Assembly (NCBI RefSeq): GCF_001618955.1
Contig: NZ_LVYV01000054.1
Coordinates: forward strand, 62,001 to 126,000
Direction of reading: 5' to 3'
Source of the DNA: Tardiphaga robiniae
GTDB taxonomy: Bacteria; Pseudomonadota; Alphaproteobacteria; Rhizobiales; Xanthobacteraceae
DNA length: 64,000 nt
Position 1 is the stretch's first letter, and the number at the start of each line of letters is the position of its first letter. Both the position numbers and the translations under genes were made by a program. Positions 51,903 through 61,846 of the stretch are shown one piece after another. The notes beneath the pieces were generated by a model. The model saw only the letters and a list, made by a program, of their open reading frames with translations. It was not told the origin of the DNA and did not search any database.

Positions 51903-54107
51903 TCAATGCGTCAATACGATCGATACCTGGATCTGACCGCGGGTTCGCAGAACTTCCAGCGACACATCGTTCTCGTGTTTGCGCAGGCAGAGATCGACGC
52001 TGGATTCGCCGAGCCGAAGATCACGCAAAATGACGTATTGCAGGAAAGCGGGTAGCCGCGGATTGCGGAAACGAATCTCGCCGCGCGCGACATCGAATTC
52101 TATTCCTAGTGCTGCCTCGAGCAGAGTATACGGCGTTGCGCTGGCCCAGGCCTGCGGCGCGCAGGCCACCGGATACAAGGTCGGGCCGCGGCGTTTTTCG
52201 CGCTGGAAGCCGCAGAACAATTCCGGCAATCGTCGCAAGTCCATATAGGCCGCGGTGTCGAACAGGCCCTTGAAGACGGCCTCGACCGAATGCTTCAGGC
52301 CATAGCGCGCCAGACCGAGTGTGATCAGCGCATTGTCGTGCGGCCAGATCGAGCCGTCATGATAGGACATCGGATTATAGCGCGCCTCGCCGCGCGCAAT
52401 GGTGCGAATGCCCCAGCCGGTGAAGAAATGCGGGCGCATTAGGTCGGCGGCGACCATGCGTGCACGGTCTTCACGGACGATGCCTGTGAACAGCAACTGT
52501 CCCGCATTGGAGGCACGAACCGCGCAAGGCATCTTCTTGCCGTCGAGCGCAAGCGCATAGGTGCCGAGTTCCTCGCACCAGAATGCTTCCTCGAACCGCG
52601 CAGCAAGTTGCTCCGCTTCGGCCTCGAGCTGCCGGGCCTTGTCGGGCAGGCCTATGCGCAATGCGAGACGCGACGCCAGATGCTTGGCGGCGAAGACATA
52701 GCCTTGCACTTCGGCCAAGGCGATATTGCCCTCAACGAGCTTTCCGTCGGCATGGAAGATGGCGTCATACGAATCTTTCCAGCCCTGGTTCTGAAGTCCC
52801 TGTTCGGTGGCGCGCTGATATTCGACGAAGCCATCCTTGTCGGGGTCGCCGGGACCATCGATCCATCCGAGGGCCGCCTCAACGGACGGCCACAGCTCGC
52901 GCAAGGTTTCATCATCGCCGGTGCGCTCGACATACATCCCTGCGAGCATCACAAAGAGCGGCGTGGAGTCGACGCTGCCGTAATATTGCGCGAACGGCAC
53001 CTCACGCAGGGCAGCCATCTCGCCGCCGCGCATTTCGTGCAGGATCTTGCCGGGCTCGGCATCCGCAAGCGGATCGACCGACTTCGCCTGAAATGCCGCA
53101 AGCCGTTTCAGCACGCCGCGCGCCACGCGCGGATCGATCCACAACAGTTGCAGCGCGGTGATCAGGCCGTCGCGGCCGAATGTCGTCGAATACCAGGGAA
53201 TGCCGGCATAGGGATATCGCCCCTGCGGCGTATTCGTCATCAGGATACTGAGATCGGCCATCGCCTGGCAGAGCACCTCGTTGAAAATATCATTCGAGGT
53301 CTCGACCGTCGCCGCACCCTTGCTGAAATTGCGCATCTCGCGGCGATGCGCGAGCAACCCACGAAAGAACGGCACAGGCTTGTGGCCGACCTCGGCGTTG
53401 CAACTGGCGGCAACGAACAGCGACGTCGTTTGCTGCGGCTTCAGCTCAAAGTGATAGGTCGCTGTATTGGCCGCCAGCCGCGTCGGGCGCGGATCGAAAT
53501 GCACCATCGTGCTGAGCGGCCTGCCGTCGAGGCCGGTATATTCCAGCGCAACGTCACTGGGTCCGATCAGGCGGCTGGTGGCGATGCCACGATGCTTGCG
53601 TTTTTCGCCGCGCACCTCGAACAAATCTGCAAAGTCATTGTCGAAAGATAGCGTCAGATCGAAACTGGCACGGTGTTCGCCGTGATTTTGCAAGCCGATC
53701 CGCTGATAGGCTGCACCACGCCACAGGAAGAACGTGCGCACGATGTGCAGCATATCTTTCTGCAGCACGAGGCGGCCGTTGCGATAGATATCCGGATTGG
53801 TCAGATCGACGGTCAGCGACGAGTTGTCGTCGCGCAGATTCGAGCCGAGCAACAGCGGCTGAACGTCGTTCAGGGCCAATTCCAGCCGCGCGAGATAGCG
53901 CGTATCCGCATTGAACAGGCCATCCGGCCCACCCGCGGACGCACCGATGTCACCATGGCTGTCGAGCACCACAAACGTATCGTCGTGTTTGAGCGCACGC
54001 CTCGGGCGCGACGCAGGACCCGTCATCGGAATATAGAACGGTGATTCGACCGCTTTTTGATCGGCGATGGCGTTCAACTTGGCGGCGGCGGCGGCTTCGA
54101 CAGGCAT
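51903..54107 (-). CDS. Amylo-alpha-1,6-glucosidase / glycogen-debranching-type protein
   Basis: Cytoplasmic enzyme of 734 residues. N-terminal debranching-type beta domain at about 35-245 (DDTFVVLDSHGDIGASAGGPDGLFNADTRYLARLEL segments), linked to an (alpha/alpha)6 glucosidase domain from about 300 to 725 (YPYAGIPWYSTTFGRDGLITALQLLWIDP and YNPMSYHDGSIWPHDNALITLGLA). The GRDG and SYHDGSIWPHD motifs are active-site landmarks. It probably trims alpha-1,6 branches or related oligosaccharides. It is encoded upstream of the PRC gene and downstream of the ABC exporter. Confidence 0.87.
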   Translation of the reverse strand: MPVEAAAAAKLNAIADQKAVESPFYIPMTGPASRPRRALKHDDTFVVLDSHGDIGASAGGPDGLFNADTRYLARLELALNDVQPLLLGSNLRDDNSSLTVDLTNPDIYRNGRLVLQKDMLHIVRTFFLWRGAAYQRIGLQNHGEHRASFDLTLSFDNDFADLFEVRGEKRKHRGIATSRLIGPSDVALEYTGLDGRPLSTMVHFDPRPTRLAANTATYHFELKPQQTTSLFVAASCNAEVGHKPVPFFRGLLAHRREMRNFSKGAATVETSNDIFNEVLCQAMADLSILMTNTPQGRYPYAGIPWYSTTFGRDGLITALQLLWIDPRVARGVLKRLAAFQAKSVDPLADAEPGKILHEMRGGEMAALREVPFAQYYGSVDSTPLFVMLAGMYVERTGDDETLRELWPSVEAALGWIDGPGDPDKDGFVEYQRATEQGLQNQGWKDSYDAIFHADGKLVEGNIALAEVQGYVFAAKHLASRLALRIGLPDKARQLEAEAEQLAARFEEAFWCEELGTYALALDGKKMPCAVRASNAGQLLFTGIVREDRARMVAADLMRPHFFTGWGIRTIARGEARYNPMSYHDGSIWPHDNALITLGLARYGLKHSVEAVFKGLFDTAAYMDLRRLPELFCGFQREKRRGPTLYPVACAPQAWASATPYTLLEAALGIEFDVARGEIRFRNPRLPAFLQYVILRDLRLGESSVDLCLRKHENDVSLEVLRTRGQIQVSIVLTH

Positions 54108-54182
54108 GAAAGACCTCGGCCGGTTGTGGGGTCAGGGCAGGCACGGAGACAGACGCAGCGCTGGCGCAGAATAGCTGAGTCG

Positions 54183-55949
54183 TCAGGCGGCATGCTGCGC
54201 AAGACGACTCATCTCCTGCGTCACCAGTTCCCGATACGGCCCCTGGGACTGCATCAGATGGTCCGGCTTGCCATCTTCAATGATCTTGCCGCTCTGCAGC
54301 ATGACCACGCGATCGAAATTACGCAGCGTCGCGAGGCGATGCGCGATCGCTATCACCGTGCGACCACGCATCAGACGCGACAGCGCCTCACGGATCGCCT
54401 CCTCCGATTCACTGTCGAGGGCAGCCGTCGCCTCATCCAGCAGCAAAATGGGCGCGTCTTTCAGGAAGGCGCGTGCAATGGCGATGCGCTGGCGCTGCCC
54501 GCCGGACAGTTTGACGCCGCGGTCCCCTACCATAGTGTGAAGACCTTCCGGCAGCGTCTCGACGAAGTCGCAACGCGCCGAAATGGCTGCACGCAATACC
54601 TCGTCATCCGTCGCCTCGGGACGTCCATACCGGATGTTCTCCATGATGGAGCGATGGAACAGTGAGATATCCTGCGGCACCACGGAGATCGCATGACGCA
54701 GGCTGTGCTGGGTCACGCGTGAAATATCCTGGCCATCGACGGTGATGCTGCCATCCTGCACGTCGTAGAAACGCTGCAACAGCACGAACAGGCTCGACTT
54801 TCCTCCGCCGGACTGGCCGACAAGGCCAACGCGCTGCCCGGCATTGAGCCGCAACGTGAACTTGTCGAACACCTGCAGACCGCCGGGGTAACGGAACGAG
54901 ATGTTATTGAAGGCGATCGCTGCGCCTGACTTCACCAGCGGCTCGGCCTCGGGATGGTCGCTAAGCTCATGGGGCACCAGTAATGTGGACAGCGCCTCGG
55001 ACAAGCGCGCAACATGTTGTGTTACATCCACGAGCGCCACCGCAAGATCTCGCGTCGCGTGCAGAATCGAGAGACCGAGCGTACAGATCAGAACAACGTC
55101 GCCGGTACTGGCGCCGCCGCGTTGCCAGAGCGTGATCGCCCAGGCGAGCAGCCCGATCGTCAGCGCGACCGTGATGGCCGCATGCGTCAGGCGCAGACGC
55201 TCAAGATAGCGCAGGCTGCGACCACGGGCGTTGAGCTCGCGATCGACCGTTTCATCGAAGCGGTCATGCTCGAAGCTCAATCCGCAGAATGCGCGGACCA
55301 GCGGCATATTGTTGATGACATCGACCATTTCGCCATCGACGGCGGCCGCCTTGCTGGCGAAGTCGTCATGCAGTTTCTTGCCGGCCGCGGCCATCTTGAA
55401 CATCATCACGACGACCGCGCCCGCCACGACTGTCAATCCCGCCGCCATCGGCAGGCTCACGGTTCCAATCAGCAGGATTGCCGCGAATGTCGCGACACAT
55501 GGCGGCAACACGTTCCAGACAAACATGTTTTCGACGGTGAAGACGGCGTTGGATGTTGCCGTGATACGGCTGGTCAGCATGCCGGGCAGCCGATCCGAGA
55601 AGTAGCTCGGTGCGTGTCCAGTCAGATGGCGAAAGATATCGCGCCTGAGATCGCCGGTGACACCAACGAATGTGTAGCTCGCGGTCCAGCTGGCCACGCG
55701 CCACAGGAACATGTCTGCCGTAATCAGGGAGATCAGAACGCCAAATGCGATCCAGACAGCATTACCCGCTCCCGAAGGTCCCGATGAGAGGCCATCGACT
55801 AAAAATTTAATCCCGTATTGCGTGCCCACCGAACAGGCGACGGCAGCAAGCACGGATATCAGGATGACCAGATGCGATGCAGAACGCATCCTGATGTAGC
55901 GCATCACGAAAGCGAAAGGGCGATACGCATATCCGGAAAGACTGTCCAT
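54183..55949 (-). CDS. ABC exporter, fused permease and ATPase
   Basis: Half-transporter of 588 residues from ATG 55949; ATG 56027 would add 26 hydrophilic residues. Six membrane helices (about 22-305) are followed by the nucleotide-binding domain (~340-588) with Walker A GQSGGGKSS, Q-loop ISVVPQDIS, signature KLSGGQRQRIAIARAFLKD, Walker B ILLLDEATAALDSESE and H-loop IAIAHRLAT. It is a homodimer-type exporter similar to MsbA/HlyB-like lipid, drug or peptide exporters. Divergent from a GT4 glycosyltransferase, which hints at glycan or lipid-linked sugar export. The start is uncertain. Confidence 0.88.
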   Translation of the reverse strand: MDSLSGYAYRPFAFVMRYIRMRSASHLVILISVLAAVACSVGTQYGIKFLVDGLSSGPSGAGNAVWIAFGVLISLITADMFLWRVASWTASYTFVGVTGDLRRDIFRHLTGHAPSYFSDRLPGMLTSRITATSNAVFTVENMFVWNVLPPCVATFAAILLIGTVSLPMAAGLTVVAGAVVVMMFKMAAAGKKLHDDFASKAAAVDGEMVDVINNMPLVRAFCGLSFEHDRFDETVDRELNARGRSLRYLERLRLTHAAITVALTIGLLAWAITLWQRGGASTGDVVLICTLGLSILHATRDLAVALVDVTQHVARLSEALSTLLVPHELSDHPEAEPLVKSGAAIAFNNISFRYPGGLQVFDKFTLRLNAGQRVGLVGQSGGGKSSLFVLLQRFYDVQDGSITVDGQDISRVTQHSLRHAISVVPQDISLFHRSIMENIRYGRPEATDDEVLRAAISARCDFVETLPEGLHTMVGDRGVKLSGGQRQRIAIARAFLKDAPILLLDEATAALDSESEEAIREALSRLMRGRTVIAIAHRLATLRNFDRVVMLQSGKIIEDGKPDHLMQSQGPYRELVTQEMSRLAQHAA

Positions 55950-56251
55950 GTGATTGTCAAAACCCGTTGAATAAGAACAAGAATCTCGACGGACAGCGTC
56001 CCCGCCCGCTGATGGAGATGATGCCATCCCGAATTTCCCACGCTCTCGCCATCTCGGCGCAACATTCGGGCAGCATTAACACTCCGGAAACCGTGGTTGA
56101 ACGTGATGGCATCAGCAAGACCACAGTGTGGACGAACTACGCAGATCACATAGGAACTTCGCAGATGCGAGAACGTTCCAGCTTCAGGCATATCGATACC
56201 GACACGTCATCGCTGAAGTTGTTCATCATTTCCAACATGGGAGATATGTAA

Positions 56252-57316
56252 ATGCGCATCGCGCAAGTTGCTCCGCTGACAGAAGCCGTTCCGCCGAAGC
56301 TCTATGGAGGCACGGAACGGGTCGTGCACTGGTTGACCGAAGAGCTGGTGGCGCAGGGGCATGATGTTACGCTGTTCGCCAGCGGCGACTCTCAAACGTC
56401 AGGCAAGCTCGACGCCGGATGGCCGAAGGCGCTGCGGCTCGATGGCTCTGTCCGCGATCCCAACGCACTCCATATGGAAATGCTCGAGCGCGTAAGGCGG
56501 AAATGTGACGACGACGAATTCGACGTTCTGCATTTCCATCTCGACTACTATCCGTTCTCGCTGTTCTCCCGCCAACCCACGCCGTTTCTCACGACGCTGC
56601 ACGGCCGCCTGGATCTGCCGGAGCATCAGCCGACCTTCACGACCTTCTCCAAGATTCCCGTGATTTCGATTTCGAATGCGCAGCGGCGCCCGGTACCCCA
56701 GGCGAATTTCGTGCGCACGATCTATCACGGCCTTCCCGAGAAGCTGCTGACGCCGCAACCCATCACGCCGAGCTACCTCGCTGTGCTCGGGCGTATTGCG
56801 CCCGAGAAGGGCGTCGACCGCGCCATCAAGATCGCCATCCGCGCCGGCATCCCGCTGAAGATCGCAGCCAAGATCGATCGCGCGGATGAGGACTATTACG
56901 AGCAGGTCGTCCGCCCGCTGATGGATCATCCGCTGGTCGAATATATCGGCGAGATCAGCGACCGGGAGAAGCCGGAATTCCTCAGCGGTGCCTATGGCCT
57001 GCTGCTGCCGATCGACTGGCCGGAGCCGTTTGGCCTGGTGATGATCGAATCCATGGCCTGCGGCACGCCCGTCATCGCGTATAACCGTGGCTCGGTGCCG
57101 GAGATCATCGACGAGGCTCTCACCGGCTTTATTGTCGAGGACGAGACCAGCGCAGTTGCCGCGGTGGGTCGTCTCACCGGCATGGACCGCACGGCAATCC
57201 GCAAGCAGTTCGAAAAACGCTTCACGGCCCGGCGCATGGCCCTCGATTATGTGGCCACCTACCGCAGCATGATGGAGCATAAGGCGCCGCTGCGGCTGGT
57301 CAGCAGCGCGGAGTAA
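56252..57316 (+). CDS. Glycosyltransferase family 4
   Basis: GT-B enzyme of 354 residues, ATG 56252 with GGGAGA upstream. N-terminal acceptor domain begins MRIAQVAPLTEAVPPKLYGGTERVV with the YGGTERVV glycine loop, and DVLHFHLDYYP follows. C-terminal donor domain has LGRIAPEKGVDRAIKIA and PEPFGLVMIESMACGTPV, the EX7E motif that binds nucleotide-sugar. It transfers a sugar from NDP-sugar to an unknown acceptor. The ABC exporter gene is divergent from it and a debranching enzyme lies nearby, suggesting a carbohydrate function. Confidence 0.9.
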   Translation: MRIAQVAPLTEAVPPKLYGGTERVVHWLTEELVAQGHDVTLFASGDSQTSGKLDAGWPKALRLDGSVRDPNALHMEMLERVRRKCDDDEFDVLHFHLDYYPFSLFSRQPTPFLTTLHGRLDLPEHQPTFTTFSKIPVISISNAQRRPVPQANFVRTIYHGLPEKLLTPQPITPSYLAVLGRIAPEKGVDRAIKIAIRAGIPLKIAAKIDRADEDYYEQVVRPLMDHPLVEYIGEISDREKPEFLSGAYGLLLPIDWPEPFGLVMIESMACGTPVIAYNRGSVPEIIDEALTGFIVEDETSAVAAVGRLTGMDRTAIRKQFEKRFTARRMALDYVATYRSMMEHKAPLRLVSSAE

Positions 57317-57341
57317 TCTGAAGCGCATAATAAGGCATCGA

Positions 57342-57368
57342 AGGGCGGCCCGTCGGGTCGCCCTTTTT
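57342..57368 (+). terminator. Rho-independent terminator after the GT4 gene
   Basis: AGGGCG-G-CCCG and GGG-T-CGCCCT form a GC-rich stem with a 2-base loop, followed by five T residues. It lies 26 bases after the GT4 stop. This is the clearest intrinsic terminator in the window. Confidence 0.85.
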
Positions 57369-57503
57369 GGTACTGGCCTGCTGCAAAATCATCGGCCCGC
57401 TGTACAGCCTGCGCGGCATTTGCAAGATAGATGACAGACATCAGATCACGGCATTGGCCCGAATCGACGTCCGACCGTTTTTCTCGCATTTCGACAGGCC
57501 CTC

Positions 57504-59087
57504 ATGACCGCCGTTTCCCGCTTCGAAATTATCCTGCTGCTGATGGCTGTCATCGTTTTGCTCGACATGATCGCGCGGCGTTTTCAGCTCCCGCGCGCGG
57601 CTGCACTGATCCTCGGCGGCATCGGCTTCGCGCTGATCCCAGGCACCCCCGATGTCGAGATCGACCCCGAGCTGGTGCTCGTGCTGTTTTTGCCACCGCT
57701 TCTGATGTCGAGCGCCTGGTTCACCTCCTGGCGGGATTTTCGCGCCGATTTGCGCATCATCCTGCAGCTCGCCGTCGGCGCCGTCTTCTTTACCACCCTC
57801 GTGGTCGGCGTCGTCGCGCATTGGGTGATGCCGTCGCTGCCCTGGGCTGCCTGTTTTGCGCTCGGCGCCATCGTCTCGCCGCCGGATTCGGTGGCGGCCA
57901 AGGCCGTGCTGCAGAGCGTGCCGCTCCCACCGCGCATCATCGTGCTGCTGGAGGGCGAAAGCCTCGTCAACGACGCATCGGGCCTGGTGCTGCTGCGCTT
58001 CGCCATCGCGGCAGCGCTGACCGGCTCGTTCAGCGCCACTGCGGCCACCGTGAGTTTCTTCTCGGTCGCGATCGGCGGCCTGCTTGTTGGCATCGCATTC
58101 GCCTTCGCCGCCATCCTGGTGATCAAGCGCATCAAGGACATCGACCTCGCCATTGCATGGACCTTCCTGGTCGCCTGGATCTCCTATATCGCAGCGGAAA
58201 AGCTGCACGTCTCCGGCGTGCTGTCCACAGTCGCCTGCGGCATGATCCTCGGCTGGAAGCAGCACGAGTTCTTCGGCGCTGCGACGCGTACCCGCGCCAC
58301 CGCAGCGTGGAGTGTCGTCGTGTTCGTGCTGGAATCTCTGGTGTTCATCCTGATTGGCCTGTCGCTGCGCGGCGTGCTGTATCGCCTCGGCGGCTATGAC
58401 GCGCTGGTGGCATTGTTGCCGGCGACAGGCGCAATCATCGCCGCGGTGATCCTGGCCCGCTTCGTCTGGATGTTTCCCGGCACCTATCTGCCGCGCATGC
58501 TGATGCCGAGACTGCGTGCCCGCGACCCCGCTCCGCCATGGACGGTGCCGTTCATCATGAGCTGGGCCGGTTTGCGCGGCGTGGTCAGTCTCGCTGCCGC
58601 GCTGTCACTGCCGGAGCAATTTCCCGGCCGTGATGTGATCCTGGCGATCACCTTCGCGGTGATCCTGTTAACCGTCCTTGTCCAGGGCTCGACGCTGGCA
58701 CCGATCGTGCGCCGTCTGATCAAAACCGAGAATGTCCGCACACCGCATCACTCGAAACTCAGCGAGGCGCAGGCGCGCGCGCGGGTCGCAACCGCGCAAT
58801 TTTCTGCCGTCGAGAAGGCGTCGCGCAATGATGACGGTACACATCGCCATCCGCGCCTGTTCGAGCAGTATACCTATCGCAAGGGTGCAGCAGCGCGCTA
58901 TGCCGAAGAGGCTGAGGCACTATCGCCACACCGCATCGACCATTACACGACGGTGCTGGCCGCCATCGAAGCCGGCCGTGCAGAGCTCCTGAAGATGCAC
59001 CGCGAGGGCGAAATCCACGACAGTGTGCTGCATGCGATCGAGGAAGGCCTCGATCTCGAAGAAGTCAACGCAAGACGTTTCCTGTAG
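57504..59087 (+). CDS. CPA1-type Na+/H+ antiporter
   Basis: Protein of 527 residues with about 12 membrane helices over residues ~5-405, then a ~120-residue cytoplasmic tail. Antiporter motifs: GFALIPGTPDVEIDPELVLVLFLPPLL, SPPDSVAAKAVL, and LEGESLVNDASGLVLLRFA with the conserved ND pair used in cation binding. The tail is charged (KTENVRTPHHSKLSEAQARARV) and helical, a common regulatory feature. It exchanges Na+ or K+ for protons for pH and salt balance. Confidence 0.92.
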   Translation: MTAVSRFEIILLLMAVIVLLDMIARRFQLPRAAALILGGIGFALIPGTPDVEIDPELVLVLFLPPLLMSSAWFTSWRDFRADLRIILQLAVGAVFFTTLVVGVVAHWVMPSLPWAACFALGAIVSPPDSVAAKAVLQSVPLPPRIIVLLEGESLVNDASGLVLLRFAIAAALTGSFSATAATVSFFSVAIGGLLVGIAFAFAAILVIKRIKDIDLAIAWTFLVAWISYIAAEKLHVSGVLSTVACGMILGWKQHEFFGAATRTRATAAWSVVVFVLESLVFILIGLSLRGVLYRLGGYDALVALLPATGAIIAAVILARFVWMFPGTYLPRMLMPRLRARDPAPPWTVPFIMSWAGLRGVVSLAAALSLPEQFPGRDVILAITFAVILLTVLVQGSTLAPIVRRLIKTENVRTPHHSKLSEAQARARVATAQFSAVEKASRNDDGTHRHPRLFEQYTYRKGAAARYAEEAEALSPHRIDHYTTVLAAIEAGRAELLKMHREGEIHDSVLHAIEEGLDLEEVNARRFL

Positions 59088-59200
59088 AAGCCACGCTTCC
59101 TCTAGCAGCCATTCGCTGTCGAGACTTCCCAGCCGCCATCACAGGCTCTAACGTTCATCGTTAAGCGCCGAACAAGGCGCGGCATCCGGGAGAAAACACC

Positions 59201-59950
59201 ATGAGACTTCAAGGCCTGTCTACCATCGTCACCGGCGGCGCATCGGGCTTCGGCGCCGAGATTGCGCGCTCTTACGCCCGCGAAGGCGCCAAGGTCGTCA
59301 TCCTCGATCTGAATGCCGATGGCGCGAAGAAGGTTGCGGCCGAGATCGGCGACAGCGCAATCGCCCTTGGGGGCAGCGTCACCAGCAAGGCCGATGTTGA
59401 TGCCTCGGTGAAGCTCGCGGTCGAGAAATTCGGCAAGCTCGACGTCGTCGTCAACAATGCCGGCTGGACCTTTCGCAACAAGCCCTTGCTCGAAGTGACC
59501 GAAGAAGAATTCGACAAGGCGTTCGACATCAATGTGAAATCGATCTTTCTGATGACCAATGCCTGCGTGCCCGTGATGAAGAAGCAGAAGAGCGGCCGCA
59601 TCATCAATATCGGTTCGACAGCCGGTGTCCGGCCGCGCCCGGGCCTGACCTGGTACAACGCCACCAAGGGCGCGGTGAACCTGATGTCGAAATCGATGGC
59701 CGTGGAACTTGCGCCCGATGGCATCCGCGTCAACTGCATCGCGCCGGTGATGGGCGAGACCGGCCTGCTGGAATCCTTCATGGGCGTACCCGATACGCCG
59801 GAAAACCGCGCCAAGTTCATCGGGACAATCCCGCTCGGCCGCATGTCGCGCCCCTCGGATATCGCCAATGCCTGCGTTTATCTGGCGGGCGAGGAATCCG
59901 AGTTCCTCACCGGCGTGATCCTGCCGGTCGATGGCGGGCGAACGATTTGA
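59201..59950 (+). CDS. SDR-family oxidoreductase (FabG/glucose dehydrogenase-like)
   Basis: Protein of 249 residues (GGGAGAAA upstream). TGGASGFGAEIARSYAREG cofactor loop near 11-29, VVNNAGWTFRN, INIGSTAG serine, WYNATKGAVNLM with Tyr and Lys, then VMGETGLLESFMG and a family-typical C-terminus ending VDGGRTI. A classical SDR; substrate cannot be told. The gene is monocistronic, followed by repeat family D. Confidence 0.9.
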   Translation: MRLQGLSTIVTGGASGFGAEIARSYAREGAKVVILDLNADGAKKVAAEIGDSAIALGGSVTSKADVDASVKLAVEKFGKLDVVVNNAGWTFRNKPLLEVTEEEFDKAFDINVKSIFLMTNACVPVMKKQKSGRIINIGSTAGVRPRPGLTWYNATKGAVNLMSKSMAVELAPDGIRVNCIAPVMGETGLLESFMGVPDTPENRAKFIGTIPLGRMSRPSDIANACVYLAGEESEFLTGVILPVDGGRTI

Positions 59951-59960
59951 ACCACAAGCT

Positions 59961-60100
59961 CGTCGTTCCGGGGCGCGCGCATCTTCGCGCGTGAACCCGG
60001 AACCTCGAAGTGGTGAGTCTCATATCGAGATTCCCCGCCACTCCAAGTGGAGTGGCTGAGGTTCGCGCGCGCAAAGAGGCGCCCGCGCCCCGGAATGACG
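59961..60100. repeat. Palindromic intergenic repeat (family D, copy 2)
   Basis: Bounded by CGTCGTTCCGG at 59961 and CGGAATGACG ending at 60100, approximate inverse copies, and centred on GCCACTCCAAGTGGAGTGGC at 60037-60056. The flank TGAGGTTCGCG is identical to copy 1 at 32681-32830. Additional inner stem: GCGCGCGCATCTTCGCGCG. It occupies the first half of the 332-base gap before the small membrane protein; the rest (60101-60282) shows no gene. Confidence 0.8.
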
Positions 60101-60282
60101 TGAGTGGCCGACTGCAGAAATTCATAAACCATCGAATCCGGTCAGATTCGATTCACCAATCGCGTTAAGCAGTTCACCGGCCATTCATGCGATAGTCGCG
60201 TCATGATCGGGGGATGAACCTCGGCAGGGAAGGCGTCAGGGTCAGGCCGGTCAACGGTCTGGCCCTCCTCTTTGGGGACATC

Positions 60283-60450
60283 ATGGCAGCAAAGAAAAAA
60301 CCCGCACCGCGCAAGAAGGTTCTGGCGCCGGATGCAGCCTATCCGACATCGGCCGTCGTCATCGCCACGCACAATCTCATCAACATGGCCGTCGTCATGG
60401 CATCCTGCGGGACGATCCTGCTCACGCTGATCATCGTCCAGAAATTCTGA
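60283..60450 (+). CDS. Small membrane protein (55 aa)
   Basis: Protein of 55 residues from ATG 60283, with GGGGAC seven bases before; the frame is open from 60214, but the extension looks non-coding. Basic N-terminus (MAAKKKPAPRKKVLAPD) followed by a helix at about 28-52 (LINMAVVMASCGTILLTLII). A single-helix inner-membrane protein with a positive cytoplasmic tail. Family and function not recognised. Converges with the flavoprotein gene at 60482. Confidence 0.65.
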   Translation: MAAKKKPAPRKKVLAPDAAYPTSAVVIATHNLINMAVVMASCGTILLTLIIVQKF

Positions 60451-60481
60451 GACACCAAGAAATTCCAGGACGTCACATCCG

Positions 60482-61846
60482 TCACTTCATTTCGTTGAGC
60501 AGCGTCGGGATCAGTTCCGACACGGTCGGATGGATCGGCACCGCCCATTGCAACTGGGTGTAATCGGCACCTGCATTCATGATGTCGAGAATGCCGTGAA
60601 TAGCCTCGTCGCCCCCGGTACCGAGAATGGCTGCCCCCAAGATCTTTTTCGTCTCAGCGTCGACCACAACCTGCATCATGCCGGCGGTCTCGCCCTTCTC
60701 GACCGCACGGCCCACATGGGTCATCGGCCGGTTGCCGATCAGCAATTTCTTGCCTGTGGCCTTTGCCTGAGTCAGCGTCATGCCGACGCGACCAAGCGGC
60801 GGATCGATGAACAGCGCGTAGCCGGGAAGCCGATCGCTGACGCGGCGGCTTGCGCCATCGAGCAGGTTCGCGGCGAGAATCTCGAAGTCGTTATAGGCCG
60901 TATGCGTAAAGGCGCCGCGACCGTTGCAATCTCCCATGGCAAAGATGCCGGGCACGTTGGTGGCAAGACCGTCATCGACCTTGATGTAGCCGCGGGCATC
61001 CACAGCGACGCCGGCCTTGTCGAGACCGAGATCGTCGGTATTCGGCCGTCGCCCGACAGCGAGCAGCACATCGCTGCCGATGATCTCCGGCGCGCCTTCG
61101 CTGCAATCGACACCGACAGCCACGCCATCGGGATGCGACTTGAAGGTGATGCATTCGGCATTGGTGCGGATATGAATGCCCTCGGCAAGCAGGATGTCGC
61201 GGATCGCCTCTGAAATCTCCACATCCTCGCGCGAGACCAGATGCGATCCCTTCTCCACCACCGTCACTTCGGCGCCAAAGCGACGATACATCTGTGCGAA
61301 TTCGAGTCCGATATAGCTGCCGCCAATCACCACCAGATGTTTCGGTACCCGGTCGAGCTGCAGGATGCCTGTATTGGTCAGATAGGTGACGTCGTTGATC
61401 CCCGGCATATCCGGCACGACAGCCCGCCCACCGACATTCAGGAAGATCCTCCGAGCGGTCAGCAACTCATCGCCAACACGGACCGTATCCGCGGATTCGA
61501 AGCGCGCATGGCCGTTAATGACCGTGCATTTGTCCATACCGCGCAACCAGCTTTCGACGCCATTGCGCGAGTCGTGGATCACCTTGTCGGCGCGCGCCTT
61601 CACGCGGGCCATATCGATCCGCACGGGCGCGTCAATCATCACGCCATATTCGCTGCCGCGGCGCGCAAGATGCGCGGCATAGGCGCTGGCGACCAGCGTC
61701 TTGGTCGGTTTGCAGCCGGTATTGACACAGGTGCCACCAAACAGATGACGCTCGATGATCGCGACCGACATGCCTGCGGATGTGAGCCGACCGGCGAGTG
61801 AAGGTCCGGCCTGACCGGCACCGACGATGATGGCATCGAAGCGCAT
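60482..61846 (-). CDS. FAD-containing pyridine nucleotide-disulphide oxidoreductase (MerA-like)
   Basis: Protein of 454 residues from ATG 61846 (GGAG upstream). FAD loop IIVGAGQAGPSLAGRL near 6-21, redox-active Cys40 and Cys45 in GGTCVNTGCKPTK, NAD loop VIGGSYIGLEFAQMYRRFG, and C-terminal VPIHPTVSELIPTLL with the active-site His-Glu pair. It lacks the N-terminal metal-binding domain and C-terminal Cys pair of true mercuric reductase. Related to dihydrolipoamide and thiol disulphide reductases; the substrate is unknown. No mer genes are nearby. Confidence 0.9.
   Translation of the reverse strand: MRFDAIIVGAGQAGPSLAGRLTSAGMSVAIIERHLFGGTCVNTGCKPTKTLVASAYAAHLARRGSEYGVMIDAPVRIDMARVKARADKVIHDSRNGVESWLRGMDKCTVINGHARFESADTVRVGDELLTARRIFLNVGGRAVVPDMPGINDVTYLTNTGILQLDRVPKHLVVIGGSYIGLEFAQMYRRFGAEVTVVEKGSHLVSREDVEISEAIRDILLAEGIHIRTNAECITFKSHPDGVAVGVDCSEGAPEIIGSDVLLAVGRRPNTDDLGLDKAGVAVDARGYIKVDDGLATNVPGIFAMGDCNGRGAFTHTAYNDFEILAANLLDGASRRVSDRLPGYALFIDPPLGRVGMTLTQAKATGKKLLIGNRPMTHVGRAVEKGETAGMMQVVVDAETKKILGAAILGTGGDEAIHGILDIMNAGADYTQLQWAVPIHPTVSELIPTLLNEMK

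Noticed and set aside
55967-56251. 94-codon frame ending right before the GT4 gene
   Set aside because: Overlaps the N-terminal region of the ABC exporter, no ribosome-binding site, and unconvincing composition.
60101-60282. tRNA gene suggested by a TTCGATTC stretch
   Set aside because: No cloverleaf arms or anticodon stem could be built around it.
60482-61846. Mercuric reductase
   Set aside because: Lacks the C-terminal Cys pair and metal-binding domain; no mer genes near.
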